In this document: positions 9,780-18,431 of the stretch, piece by piece
Numbering within the stretch: position 1 is the stretch's first letter
How the letters are laid out: the number at the start of each line of letters is the position of its first letter
From: a virus
Length of the DNA: 37,374 bases
Direction: 5' to 3' (one strand)
IMG/VR virus record: IMGVR_UViG_3300047546_000489
Coordinates: 1 to 37,374 of that record
The notes under the pieces: model-generated
The model's input: only the letters and a program-made list of their open reading frames with translations
Database searches by the model: none
Told to the model about the DNA's origin: nothing
Translations under genes and position numbers: made by a program

Positions 9780-10664
9780 TTAAAGTTCAGGAAGCTCTAA
9801 TGGACTGTTGTCATCAAAGATACTAAGTATCTCATCAGAGTTTACAGGTTGTTCTGGTGCTTCAATAACATCAAATATATTCATTTGATTTTCAGGAACC
9901 TGCTCCTGTTCAATCTGAGGACTTATATTTAGAGGTGCTGCAGTATGAACAATATTATTCATAATGTAAGCATGCACTTTACTCTGATCCTCAAACCATG
10001 TCTTAGGATGCGAAGTTCTCAATGCTATACCAATGATGTTATAGAAGTTCCATAAGTTATTTTCAGAGTACTCATCGAATAACTTTACTTTGCCGCACAG
10101 CATATCCTTGATTTGGGATACCTGTTCTTTATTAAGAACCTCTTCTTCAATAAACAATACACCGATGATCTCAGACATCTGCTTAAGTGTAAGTTCTTTT
10201 TGAATCATTAAATTCTTACTAGAACATAGATAATTGTAGAAGATGTTAGCTTGATTAAGCTGTGTCTCAATCATCTCTACAGCTAACTGGTCAGCATTAC
10301 CCGTATGCTTTCTAGCAAAGTTAGATAGATGTCCCGCAAATACATAGGTATTGGTCTTTGCTACATAGGCACCGATACCGCACTTGAATCTTGTTGACTT
10401 ATCATATGAGTTACCCCATACAAACATCATCTTCAAGTCTGGATCTGTACCATAATCCAAAAGAATCTTACCCATAGCTACATTACCTGAGTAGCTAGAA
10501 GCATACAATTCTTCTTGGACATTAAAACCTTTACCTACAATTGTCGCAAGACTTTTGTCAATAATAGACTTATGACTAATAGGGGTATATCTACCCCCAT
10601 GATTCGGTATAGGAACCTGCTCCAGGAAGGAACGGGTTATACCTTTTGGCAATGTTCTGCTCAT
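9780..10664 (-). CDS. DUF932-like phage protein with possible clamp-binding motif
   Basis: 294 residues. The N-terminal two thirds carry a pattern I associate with DUF932 phage/plasmid proteins: RYTPISHKSIIDKSL near residues 25-40, then NVAMGKILLDYG, a strand with MMFVWGNSYDKS, and a GIGAYV...FAGH block. The biochemical role of DUF932 is not established. The C-terminal 50 residues are acidic and proline-rich, likely disordered, and contain Q260-M-N-I-F264. This fits the bacterial sliding-clamp-binding pattern Q-x-x-[LI]-F and may recruit the protein to replication forks. The start lies 1 base after the stop of the DNA polymerase gene, so the two are co-transcribed. Confidence 0.7.
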   Translation of the reverse strand: MSRTLPKGITRSFLEQVPIPNHGGRYTPISHKSIIDKSLATIVGKGFNVQEELYASSYSGNVAMGKILLDYGTDPDLKMMFVWGNSYDKSTRFKCGIGAYVAKTNTYVFAGHLSNFARKHTGNADQLAVEMIETQLNQANIFYNYLCSSKNLMIQKELTLKQMSEIIGVLFIEEEVLNKEQVSQIKDMLCGKVKLFDEYSENNLWNFYNIIGIALRTSHPKTWFEDQSKVHAYIMNNIVHTAAPLNISPQIEQEQVPENQMNIFDVIEAPEQPVNSDEILSIFDDNSPLELPEL

Positions 10665-10665
10665 T

Positions 10666-12654
10666 CTAAAAAAGTGTTAATTGATATTGATTTTGAGAAC
10701 TAGTAACATTACTAATCTCTTTATATATACGATCTATATAGTATTTCTCGTTGATATCATAATCAGACCACGGAAGATCTATGTATTCATTGAACACACG
10801 TTGTTGCCATCTTCCAGATTCTGTCTGTATTTCTCTACCATCTGCATCATTACGTTTTACTATTTTACAACCTTTGTTAGACACATAGTAACGTACTATT
10901 TTCTGTAGTTCCCTGTTTACTCTTTCAACTCCAACAACACAAGTTTCAATAAACTTCCAATCTCCTTTTGCCTTTACACCTGCACAGTATTCAAATATAT
11001 TTCTATTGTCTCGAAGATAATGTTCTGGTAGTACATCATGAACGAAGTAATAGTAAATAGCTTTAGGGATGATTAGGAAACTTTTATTCTTATGGAGCGC
11101 CAGATCTGCAAATTCAAATCTACCCTTACACTTAGTTGCGTTATAATAATAGCAATCTTTGTCTTGGCTAAATATGTAATGCGGATTCTGCGACCTCAAG
11201 TTTTCCCACTCTTCCTTAGAACATAATTTGGTTTTATGTACAGCAATGTAATTATTTACATCGGCTAGGATTAGTTTGTTATACTGATCGTGTTCTAGAC
11301 TTAGTTGAGTCAGCTTCTCCCATCTGCTACAGATTTCTAGATACTTGTCTTTGTAATGTGCTGGTATCATCATCTCAAGACCATCTGTATTCTGCATCAG
11401 AGGAATAGATCCGGGAATCTCAGTACTAAGCATTTCATATAACATAGTCAGACATAGCTGACCATTTACAGTAATACGCATAGTAAACTCAGGATCATAC
11501 AGGAAACTATTCTCATCATTGCTAAGGCCATAGGTACTATTCAGAATAATCTTGTACACATAGTTCCTAGGATCTTTCTTCGGTATCTTCTTTCTTTCTT
11601 CAAAGAACCATTGATACTGTTCAGAAAACTCTTCTCTAGGTAAATGTGCTGGTGCCCATTTATTCATGATGGCTAGGTTAGGATAGAAACTAGTAACATC
11701 ACTAGTCATGATTATCATTCCATCTTTAGCCTCATAAACACCTGGAGTTGTAGCGCCATGTACACCACCCAAACCAAAGTCAGTTTTAACACCCTTATGT
11801 GTAATAGAATATTTGAATCCACCCTTTGTATTTCTTGTATCAAGAACAATGGATTTAAACTTATCTAGTACGCTCTTAAATTCAGGATGTTTAAACTTAA
11901 TGTAAGGTAGTATAATGTCACCTATCTTAATAGTTTCTCTTCTTGTCCTAAGCTGATTTAGTTCCCATTTACCCATCCCTGTTTTCTCACTTAAGAAATG
12001 CAGGAATAGCATCTTGGAGATTCGTGGTTCAGAAGCACTAAACATATCCAGATCATACTCTTTTGTCAATGCCTTACGTAAAGCTATCTGACTCTTGCTG
12101 AGTTCATATATCTTAGCCGTAGACTTAACGTCATTAATACAATACTGAATAATAGTATCTAGCTGTTCTTGTTTTGTAATGGATGTTGTATGATGAATTG
12201 GCATCTCTTGAATGTTATACCAATCCATGCTATACTGTATCCACTTTAGGCTAGACTTCTTTGCAGGATTATCCCAGTGATTTAGCTTGTAAAGATCAAT
12301 GCCTTTTATTACATTGTTCTTCCAGCCAGATTTAAAATCTTGTTCACTGATAATTCTTTGTGCCTCCTCGTATACTTCAGCAGCTATATCTTCGCCTCGC
12401 ATATTGTCATAGATGCCAACACCAAAGCGACTCATTATAAAAGATGTAATCTGATTGTCGAATGCCATACCATTAAAACTGATATGGAACTCGTCATCAA
12501 TTACATTATCTACAAGGAATGAATATAGCTTCTGTATATCATTACGAAGCCTAGATACTACGAATACTCTTAAATCTTCAGGATTCTTATAGTGCTGAGC
12601 ACATAAAACAGTACAGTCTACTAATGTCTCATAGTCTATAATCCAATGATTCAT
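10666..12654 (-). CDS. Family B DNA polymerase with 3'-5' exonuclease and C-terminal clamp motif
   Basis: 662 residues. Exonuclease motifs: Exo I D7-x-E9 (IIDYET), Exo II N61...D66 (SFNGMAFD), Exo III Y171-x-x-x-D175 (YCIND). Polymerase motifs: A at D319-VTSFYPN326, B at K368-IILNSTYG376, C at 422-425 reading NTDG, where only one aspartate of the usual DTD remains and Thr replaces the first. This matches compact viral PolB enzymes used for phage genome replication. The last five residues, QLTLF (658-662), are a canonical beta-clamp-binding pentapeptide. No clamp is encoded in the window, so the host clamp is the likely partner. A promoter-like site lies upstream of the preceding 123-residue gene. 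At 662 residues the enzyme is short beside T4 or phi29-type relatives of 570-900. Confidence 0.95.
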   Translation of the reverse strand: MNHWIIDYETLVDCTVLCAQHYKNPEDLRVFVVSRLRNDIQKLYSFLVDNVIDDEFHISFNGMAFDNQITSFIMSRFGVGIYDNMRGEDIAAEVYEEAQRIISEQDFKSGWKNNVIKGIDLYKLNHWDNPAKKSSLKWIQYSMDWYNIQEMPIHHTTSITKQEQLDTIIQYCINDVKSTAKIYELSKSQIALRKALTKEYDLDMFSASEPRISKMLFLHFLSEKTGMGKWELNQLRTRRETIKIGDIILPYIKFKHPEFKSVLDKFKSIVLDTRNTKGGFKYSITHKGVKTDFGLGGVHGATTPGVYEAKDGMIIMTSDVTSFYPNLAIMNKWAPAHLPREEFSEQYQWFFEERKKIPKKDPRNYVYKIILNSTYGLSNDENSFLYDPEFTMRITVNGQLCLTMLYEMLSTEIPGSIPLMQNTDGLEMMIPAHYKDKYLEICSRWEKLTQLSLEHDQYNKLILADVNNYIAVHKTKLCSKEEWENLRSQNPHYIFSQDKDCYYYNATKCKGRFEFADLALHKNKSFLIIPKAIYYYFVHDVLPEHYLRDNRNIFEYCAGVKAKGDWKFIETCVVGVERVNRELQKIVRYYVSNKGCKIVKRNDADGREIQTESGRWQQRVFNEYIDLPWSDYDINEKYYIDRIYKEISNVTSSQNQYQLTLF

Positions 12655-12660
12655 TAGTCA

Positions 12661-13032
12661 TTACTCGGTTACCTCTGTTTCAAAAAACTTTTTAAAGTCG
12701 TACTTGTCTGAGTTGAAAGCAAAATGATTTACAAATGCTTCGATATCAGATCTCTCTTCTAAATAATACTCTTGGTATGTTTCAAGAGTTCTTCTTTCTT
12801 CTTTAACCATTTTATCTGCAGACTTAGGATTCTTCCTAGGTTCTGGATCACCATTAGCATCTAGCTTTGTGATCAAATGGAATTGATCTTTCTTGTTCTT
12901 ACCGATAACAGCCAAGACTTTTAGCTGTGAATCAAAGATACATTCTACAAATGGACAGTCTTCCGTTGCAGGAATCATTTTAAACGTCTGGTTGTTCTTC
13001 CAACTAGACGTAAATAACATCATATTATTCAT
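12661..13032 (-). CDS. Conserved-looking hypothetical protein upstream of PolB
   Basis: 123 residues ending 6 bases before the polymerase start, so co-transcription is likely. The N-terminal half reads as short beta strands (CPFVECIFD, LKVLAVIGK, DQFHLITKLD), followed by a charged linker and two helices rich in Tyr, Phe and Glu. That is consistent with a small beta-barrel plus a helical tail. I do not recognise a family. The first-gene position behind a promoter-like site at 13057-13087, directly before the polymerase, suggests a replication accessory role. This is context only. Confidence 0.75.
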   Translation of the reverse strand: MNNMMLFTSSWKNNQTFKMIPATEDCPFVECIFDSQLKVLAVIGKNKKDQFHLITKLDANGDPEPRKNPKSADKMVKEERRTLETYQEYYLEERSDIEAFVNHFAFNSDKYDFKKFFETEVTE

Positions 13033-13041
13033 GTTGGTTTT

Positions 13042-13602
13042 TTAAAGGTGCTGGAACAAAGATATAGATTTAATCTCTGCCTTCAAATTTTCTTTCTCTA
13101 AATCTGGCTTTGAACATAACTCCCCAACATCACGTAAGATTTTCTCACTGACATTCAGTAGGTTAGCATATTGCTCATAATAAATTTCGGGATTTAGATA
13201 GCTGTTTATCTGATGATAATTAGACTTGTTTGCCATAAAAAACTTTAGGATTTTATTCTTAGTGTCAGCAGTCATAGTTGAATACTTACCTGTAAGAAAC
13301 TTATCCCAGTCTTGTGTGTACTCAGTCATATCAAAAACATAAACACCCTCGTCATCTACAGTTTCATAGTAAGAATGAAATAACTTATTGCTTGTAAGTT
13401 TATTCTTTTCAAACCTTCTAAATACGTCATCATCTCGTAGATGATATACACAGACAAACTTCATGTCTTCAGGAGCATGCTGACCAGTCCAACTGATATA
13501 ACTCTCAATTGGAACAGCCTCTGATCCTTTTCTAATATCCAAAAGCGGATATAAAAACAACCTAGACTTTTGAATATACTCTTTATGCAGTTTAGTTATC
13601 AT
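13042..13602 (-). CDS. Hypothetical protein, 186 residues
   Basis: No family recognised. The sequence is mixed alpha/beta with aromatic-rich strands (EDMKFVCVYHL, EGVYVFDMTEY), followed by helices (TKNKILKFFMANK, YANLLNVSEKILRDV) and a charged C-terminal helix ending in SISLFQHL. The ending recalls a clamp motif but lacks the leading Gln. The start is 2 bases from the stop of the PD-(D/E)XK nuclease gene, so it belongs to the replication operon. Its last codons contain the promoter-like site for the next genes. Confidence 0.75.
   Translation of the reverse strand: MITKLHKEYIQKSRLFLYPLLDIRKGSEAVPIESYISWTGQHAPEDMKFVCVYHLRDDDVFRRFEKNKLTSNKLFHSYYETVDDEGVYVFDMTEYTQDWDKFLTGKYSTMTADTKNKILKFFMANKSNYHQINSYLNPEIYYEQYANLLNVSEKILRDVGELCSKPDLEKENLKAEIKSISLFQHL
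13057..13087 (-). promoter_or_regulatory. Bacteroidota-type promoter upstream of the PolB cluster
   Basis: On the minus strand TTTG (13087-13084), exactly 19 bases, then TATCTTTG (13064-13057) matches the Bacteroidota primary-sigma consensus TTTG-N19-TAnnTTTG. The predicted start of transcription would fall near 13050, about 18 bases before the ATG at 13032. It lies inside the 3' end of the 186-residue gene and would give the polymerase genes an internal promoter. The CAAAGATA core also occurs elsewhere in coding DNA without a -33 partner, so the paired elements are what support this call. Confidence 0.6.
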
Positions 13603-13604
13603 GT

Positions 13605-14564
13605 TTATAGGGTGATTTTACCTGTTGCAAACTCATGAGGTAAAGCATAATATCGATTGTCATAATGATATCTAGCTACTTCAAGCTTGCTCTTAAGTTT
13701 TTCTCTCCATAATAACATAGTATTTTTTTCAACATCAAACACATAAACCTGCTGATATTTATCGATTACTAGGAAACTAAAGCTAATCTCTGATGGGTCA
13801 ATCTGCTTTGTGCAGGATACAAGCTCAATATACATTGCTGCCTGCATCCAGTAGTTATAGTACTCAACTGTATCTGCAAAATCACTAATAGTCTTACTAG
13901 TAGTTTTAAGGTCGCAAACTGTAATCTTAGAATCCTTTGTAATAATTCTATCTACAATACCTTTAATACCAAAAGGATAATCACTAATAGTACAGTTCAA
14001 CATGACCTCGCTTTCTACATAGTCACCAGATAAAGTATCCATAGCCATCTGATTACTTCTAATAATCTCTACTGAATTCTTTGCCCTAGTGTACATATCC
14101 TCATCAATAACATCCTTACCAGATCTATTCTTCAGGAACTCAAAATAACTTATGGCGTCATCCGTCAGGATTTTTTCTATTCTCTGCTCATCCGTTTTAA
14201 GTCTCTGATGAAAATTAACATCTTTAAGGATGTCAAGTATTTCGCTCTGAAAACTTGACATTGATTCATCTGTACGTCTCTGTTCTACAGCACTTCTAAA
14301 TACACGATCTATTACCTGTTTAGTTGGACCTGTAGGTACAGACCCAGAAGCAAGAACAAATTGCTTGTCAAATGATTCTGCATCAAGCAGAAGGCAGTGC
14401 AATAGCCTGCCCTCTACAAGATGCGTATCTGTTCTTTCCTCCTGTTGGTTTAGAATGTAATGCTTATAGAATATAGACGGTGAATACAATAACTTATTTA
14501 ATCCAGAGTAACTGAAATAAAACTTGTTCTCGTAAAATCTATCTTCTGCCTGGGGATCAAACAT
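13605..14564 (-). CDS. PD-(D/E)XK nuclease (RecB/Cas4/DUF3799-like exonuclease)
   Basis: 319 residues. The nuclease core is visible in order: EGRLLHCLLLD with H56, GIKGIVDRI with D205, VCDLKTT with D218-x-K220, and Q241-AAMY245. This is the G-x-x-x-H / D / D-x-K / Q-x-x-x-Y signature of Cas4- and exonuclease VIII-like enzymes. Members cut linear double-stranded DNA in recombination or genome processing. The N-terminus (SYSGLNKLLYSPSIFYK) resembles the phage exonuclease family DUF3799. The gene overlaps the preceding 361-residue gene by 8 bases and lies in the same operon as the Sak4-like ATPase and SSB-like protein, so a role in phage recombination is likely. No paired annealing protein is adjacent. 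Confidence 0.88.
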   Translation of the reverse strand: MFDPQAEDRFYENKFYFSYSGLNKLLYSPSIFYKHYILNQQEERTDTHLVEGRLLHCLLLDAESFDKQFVLASGSVPTGPTKQVIDRVFRSAVEQRRTDESMSSFQSEILDILKDVNFHQRLKTDEQRIEKILTDDAISYFEFLKNRSGKDVIDEDMYTRAKNSVEIIRSNQMAMDTLSGDYVESEVMLNCTISDYPFGIKGIVDRIITKDSKITVCDLKTTSKTISDFADTVEYYNYWMQAAMYIELVSCTKQIDPSEISFSFLVIDKYQQVYVFDVEKNTMLLWREKLKSKLEVARYHYDNRYYALPHEFATGKITL

Positions 14565-15642
14565 CTACTTCCTCTTTTTTGGTTAACATATACTCCTCGT
14601 ATGGAATTATTTTAATGTCCACACTTAACACATTATGCTTCTCAACCTCTTCGATTATATGATAATCTTTTACCTTATTGATAATCTTTTCAGCTAACTC
14701 GTTATAGATTTCTTTAGTAAGGCATCCGTTTTCTTTAAACATTGCCACTGCATCTATATTAGAGGCATGCTCCATATGTCTAACTGCTGCCATAAAAGTC
14801 TTATGCGCCTTAGTATTACGATGTTTGTAATAGCTAATGGCATAATTTACTTCTTTTAGTAGCTTCCATATATAATAAGAAGATGGGACTATGTTACAGT
14901 TATATAACATGTTCATTGCCACTGACTTATCTTCATCACTACCCTTAAGCATCATAAGTAAGGTATCGTAGATATCATCATCTATAGTAACCTTATCTAT
15001 ACCTTGGAACAAACTATTTACACTAACAACAGGAAGTTTTCTAGACAGCATGTTGTATAGAATAAATACACCATCATCTGTGATATAAAACTTTCTACGT
15101 TGATTAGCATACATTGTCCAGTCTTCATACCTGCTATTGATTTCGCTAGTATACATTACAGAGGTTTGCTGATTAAGACGATCAGCTGTAACTCCAGCTC
15201 TAGACGACATGAAGTTTATGAATTGATTCTTAAGATCAACACCACAGTTATCAAACTCTAGCATATAACCATGGCCGTCTACTAGCAGTGCCCTAGAATC
15301 TACAGAAATATCATAGATTGAGTTATACTCTGAGATATGATCATTACCAATAACGAAACTTGCGTTACTAATATCATTAGTGATTTTCAAATCATATCTC
15401 TTACAAATCTCTTTTATGTCATCCTTCTTTAGATTATTCTTTGGAAGGATAAAACCTTTGGCACCTTTAGGTATACTGGTTATATCTGTATACGCAGTAA
15501 ACATTTTAACTATCTTCCTATAATTATCCTCACTAAGGAAATGGATATTATAGTGCATGCCGGGTCTAACCATAATGCTAGACCCTTCAATAAACTTTAA
15601 TCTACCTAACTGTTCTTCTGTTAATTTTATGCTTCTCTGCAT
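14557..15642 (-). CDS. Unrecognised 361-residue protein next to the MoxR/VWA pair
   Basis: No firm family. Residues about 58-98 (AKGFILPKNN...YDLKITNDISNASFVIGND) follow the strand-helix-strand-helix rhythm of a BRCT-like fold: a hydrophobic strand, a helix with D-I-K-E-I, then a region ending in F-V-I-G. This is weak and seen by eye only. Later comes MMLKGSDEDKSVAMNMLYNC, which is mirrored in the 144-residue gene at 17997-18431. The C-terminal third is helical. The start lies 6 bases from the MoxR ATPase stop, and the gene is probably part of that module. Function unknown. Confidence 0.75.
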   Translation of the reverse strand: MQRSIKLTEEQLGRLKFIEGSSIMVRPGMHYNIHFLSEDNYRKIVKMFTAYTDITSIPKGAKGFILPKNNLKKDDIKEICKRYDLKITNDISNASFVIGNDHISEYNSIYDISVDSRALLVDGHGYMLEFDNCGVDLKNQFINFMSSRAGVTADRLNQQTSVMYTSEINSRYEDWTMYANQRRKFYITDDGVFILYNMLSRKLPVVSVNSLFQGIDKVTIDDDIYDTLLMMLKGSDEDKSVAMNMLYNCNIVPSSYYIWKLLKEVNYAISYYKHRNTKAHKTFMAAVRHMEHASNIDAVAMFKENGCLTKEIYNELAEKIINKVKDYHIIEEVEKHNVLSVDIKIIPYEEYMLTKKEEVDV

Positions 15643-15648
15643 ACGTTA

Positions 15649-16818
15649 TTATTTTACGGCCATTTTAACAATTTCAGCATCCATCATAAGCTTAGTAAAT
15701 TTGGTTTTGTTACCGTTAATTACATTCTTAATGATGTGATATTTAATGTCATTAGTAAATACATCTGACGTTACAATGTTCTTTACACGCTCCAGTATCT
15801 TATCAGTCACTGGTTCTGTATTACTATAGTTAACAGTATAGTTAATAAGACGAGTAGCTAGAACACTTGCAATGTCAGCACGATAATTAGCACCTGTTCC
15901 AATTGTTTCATGCAACTCAGACTTTACGTTATCCCAGCTCTGATTCAAGAGAACCTGATTAGGAGAAATCATCTTGTCAAGTCTGTTATTGATAAACATG
16001 GTAAACATTGTACCGAATGTCTCACCTACAGAACCTTCTGCAATAAACTGAATCATTGGAAGATTGTTCTCAAAAGAATCAAAGCTGCTAATAGAGTTAA
16101 AGAATGTAGTAATACTACGAGCATTAGTCTCCTTAGTAACAAGCTCTGGATGTAACAATAGGAAGTTGATACAACGGCTATCTAGATTTGCAGATTCTGC
16201 CCATTTTGCCCAGCAGTCAATATCAAACTTAAGATTAGCTGTAATGAAACGAGTCTTCTGTGCAACGTCAATAGATGTTACATTGTAATCACCATTGTCA
16301 GGATTCGTAGTCAAGATAATGTGCCAGTCTTTTGGAAGCTTCCATGAGATGTATTCTTGACGGTCAATCAAATCCATACAAGCCTGTAGGAATCTAGAGT
16401 CGGCACGAGTATAGTCATCTAAGATAAGAATACCACCGTCACCTTTACCTTGAATCCATTCGGGAGCAGCATGAGTCATTCTCTTCTCACCTGTTGGTAT
16501 ATACTTGTTCTGGATATACAGAGGCAAAGTATTCTCAGGAACCCATTTAGTTACTTCATCTTTCTTAATTTCAAATTCTTTCATTGGAAAACCTGTGAGG
16601 TCACCAATCTCTTCGATCTGTGCAAGATTCAACTTTACAACATGCAGACCTAGATCTTTACCTATTTCTAGAATAGTGCTAGTCTTACCGATACCTGCTT
16701 CACCCTCAACAGCAACAGCTACTGGAATCTTTCCATTCTGCTGAAGATATCTGTTGTTAGTTACAATATGATTAACAAAACTCTTAAGTTCTGAAGTATT
16801 TAAATTTACTTGTGCCAT
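15649..16818 (-). CDS. MoxR-type AAA+ ATPase
   Basis: 389 residues. Walker A is G39-EAGIGKTS47, Walker B is the hydrophobic run ending D134-D135 (ILILDD), and sensor 1 is N172 in ILTTNPDNGD. The ATDNP/TTNP-type sensor loop and the short N-terminus before Walker A fit AAA_5/MoxR ATPases, which remodel or activate partner proteins and are nearly always paired with a VWA-domain protein. That partner is the next gene, beginning 1 base after this stop going upstream (16820-18022). The pair is cytoplasmic. The phage target is unknown. Motif calls are solid; the role is inferred from the MoxR-VWA paradigm. Confidence 0.9.
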   Translation of the reverse strand: MAQVNLNTSELKSFVNHIVTNNRYLQQNGKIPVAVAVEGEAGIGKTSTILEIGKDLGLHVVKLNLAQIEEIGDLTGFPMKEFEIKKDEVTKWVPENTLPLYIQNKYIPTGEKRMTHAAPEWIQGKGDGGILILDDYTRADSRFLQACMDLIDRQEYISWKLPKDWHIILTTNPDNGDYNVTSIDVAQKTRFITANLKFDIDCWAKWAESANLDSRCINFLLLHPELVTKETNARSITTFFNSISSFDSFENNLPMIQFIAEGSVGETFGTMFTMFINNRLDKMISPNQVLLNQSWDNVKSELHETIGTGANYRADIASVLATRLINYTVNYSNTEPVTDKILERVKNIVTSDVFTNDIKYHIIKNVINGNKTKFTKLMMDAEIVKMAVK

Positions 16819-16819
16819 C

Positions 16820-18022
16820 TTAGTTTAATTTAATTTGTGGTCCTTTTAATGATTTGTTTATGCTACCACGGGTAGATATTACCCAAAGCATTTTGCCTTT
16901 TACATTTATATCCGTATCACATTCGCCATCAGTAAGATAGACTAGACACGTATACTTTCCAGTATTTGCATTATAATATTCTAACACAGGATCAAAGCTA
17001 GTACCACCTCTTCCGTGAACTACTAGTTCTTGACCCCTTTTATATTCTCCAATATAACTTATAGATGTATCACACTGTATTACTGTGATATCACTACCCG
17101 TTTTATTAATGTGATCTATCTCATGAAAGAATTCTTTTAACTCTTTATCTGAAACAGATCCGCTTGTATCAATTGCTACAAGAATGTGCCGGCGTTGTTT
17201 AATCTTCAGACCTGGATTCTCCTCAAATCTTTTATTAAACTTACGTCTAAGCTTTTTGGTATATACCTTTTGAGAACCTCCAGTAAATCTTCTAAGATAA
17301 CCTTTCCAATCAAACTTTGGTGGTTCTTTTACATTCAATCTTTCTAGAATACTCTTTAGTTCTCCTGGTATGTTACCCCTTGACTTTTCTACCTGATCTT
17401 TAATTTCAGATAGAACGTGTTCTGTTTGCTTTTCAATCAGCTTCTTCTCTGCATCACTAAGGTTTTCAAATTCACCCCATGATTCGTGATCAGGTATCAT
17501 GTCTCCCATTTGAGTATGGGATTGACCAGAACCTTGATCATCCATCATCTGTTGAATTCTCTGACTAGATTCGCTATCAGGATTGTTATCAAGTTCATTC
17601 TTGATAAGATCATAATATGTACGCCAGCCTACCTTTTCAGGAAGATTCAACTGTACAAACGGATCTGTGTTGATTGTACAGCCACCATCTGGTAAGTTAA
17701 TACCATCAATGTACTGATTAATCTCTAGATCCATTGCAATGTTAGACAGCTTCTTATCATAGCCAGGATGTTCAGAACAGATATGAAAGAATGCAATATG
17801 CAACAGCTCATGCTTTAATAGTCCGAGCTTATGGGGATCAGATAATGACCCCCAAAACTCAGGATTAATTACAAGCTGATAGTTAATATTATTTTTAGCG
17901 ACACCTGCAGTAGGTACCTTATCAGACCATATCTTATTCAAACTAATGAGAAACAAACCATAGAATGGTTCTTTAAGCATTAGTTCTTTACTGGTCTTAG
18001 CTAGTGAATCTTGATGATTCAT
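16820..18022 (-). CDS. VWA-domain protein with metallopeptidase-like N-terminus
   Basis: 400 residues in two parts. The N-terminal part has H71-ELL-H75 (HExxH), with possible further ligands in NIAMDLEIN near 95-102, as in the putative metallopeptidase domain DUF2201_N. The C-terminal VWA domain has a complete MIDAS: D285-TSGS289, the GGTSFD threonine near 341, and LTDGECD around 365. A Glu/Gln/Ser-rich linker separates them. This two-domain layout is the COG3864 type that pairs with MoxR ATPases, and the MoxR gene follows by 1 base. All key residues of both domains are present, so both metal sites could be functional. The upstream 144-residue gene overlaps this start by 26 bases. Confidence 0.9.
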   Translation of the reverse strand: MNHQDSLAKTSKELMLKEPFYGLFLISLNKIWSDKVPTAGVAKNNINYQLVINPEFWGSLSDPHKLGLLKHELLHIAFFHICSEHPGYDKKLSNIAMDLEINQYIDGINLPDGGCTINTDPFVQLNLPEKVGWRTYYDLIKNELDNNPDSESSQRIQQMMDDQGSGQSHTQMGDMIPDHESWGEFENLSDAEKKLIEKQTEHVLSEIKDQVEKSRGNIPGELKSILERLNVKEPPKFDWKGYLRRFTGGSQKVYTKKLRRKFNKRFEENPGLKIKQRRHILVAIDTSGSVSDKELKEFFHEIDHINKTGSDITVIQCDTSISYIGEYKRGQELVVHGRGGTSFDPVLEYYNANTGKYTCLVYLTDGECDTDINVKGKMLWVISTRGSINKSLKGPQIKLN

Positions 18023-18431
18023 TCTTAATAGGTATTAGTTTTAAATTAAAATCACTTAGGAAACTGAATCCCCATTCCATCATGTTTCTTTTTATGGAAA
18101 CCGAAAACTTATCTAAGAAATATTCCATAGCTTCATCCGAAACATTATGATATACAATCTCATTATACAATGAGTTATATGTAACCATGCTACCAAATTC
18201 TATATGCCTGCAGATTAAAGCTAACTGATTAACTATAGTCTCCATAAACACAGTCTGCCTACATTCTGTATTTGCTTCTTTATACATGATCAACAAATAC
18301 GGCAGGTTTTGCACTACATCTATATGCCTAATTGTTTCTGCAGCAATTGTCAAGTTATCCTTGTCACTTGACTGCATCATCTTAAGAATGTTATCACAAA
18401 TCTCTGGTGTTAACTTTAGTTCATTAGTCAT
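17997..18431 (-). CDS. Small helical protein sharing a motif with the 361-residue protein
   Basis: 144 residues, predicted nearly all helical, HEAT/ARM-like in feel (NILKMMQSSDKDNLTIAAET near the start, then several amphipathic helices). The segment M-M-x-S-S-D-K-D-N-x-x-x-A matches M-L-K-G-S-D-E-D-K-x-x-A in the 361-residue protein of the same operon. The two may therefore share one repeat unit or protein-binding element. Its 3' end overlaps the VWA gene by 26 bases, indicating translational coupling to the MoxR/VWA module. Function unknown. Confidence 0.7.
   Translation of the reverse strand: MTNELKLTPEICDNILKMMQSSDKDNLTIAAETIRHIDVVQNLPYLLIMYKEANTECRQTVFMETIVNQLALICRHIEFGSMVTYNSLYNEIVYHNVSDEAMEYFLDKFSVSIKRNMMEWGFSFLSDFNLKLIPIKNESSRFTS

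Noticed and set aside
9815-9822. CAAAGATA inside the DUF932-like gene as a minus-strand promoter
   Set aside because: No TTG partner at the right distance and it falls within coding DNA far from a start. A second copy at 12933-12940 was rejected for the same reason.
13042-13068. SISLF at the end of the 186-residue protein as a third clamp motif
   Set aside because: The essential leading glutamine is missing.
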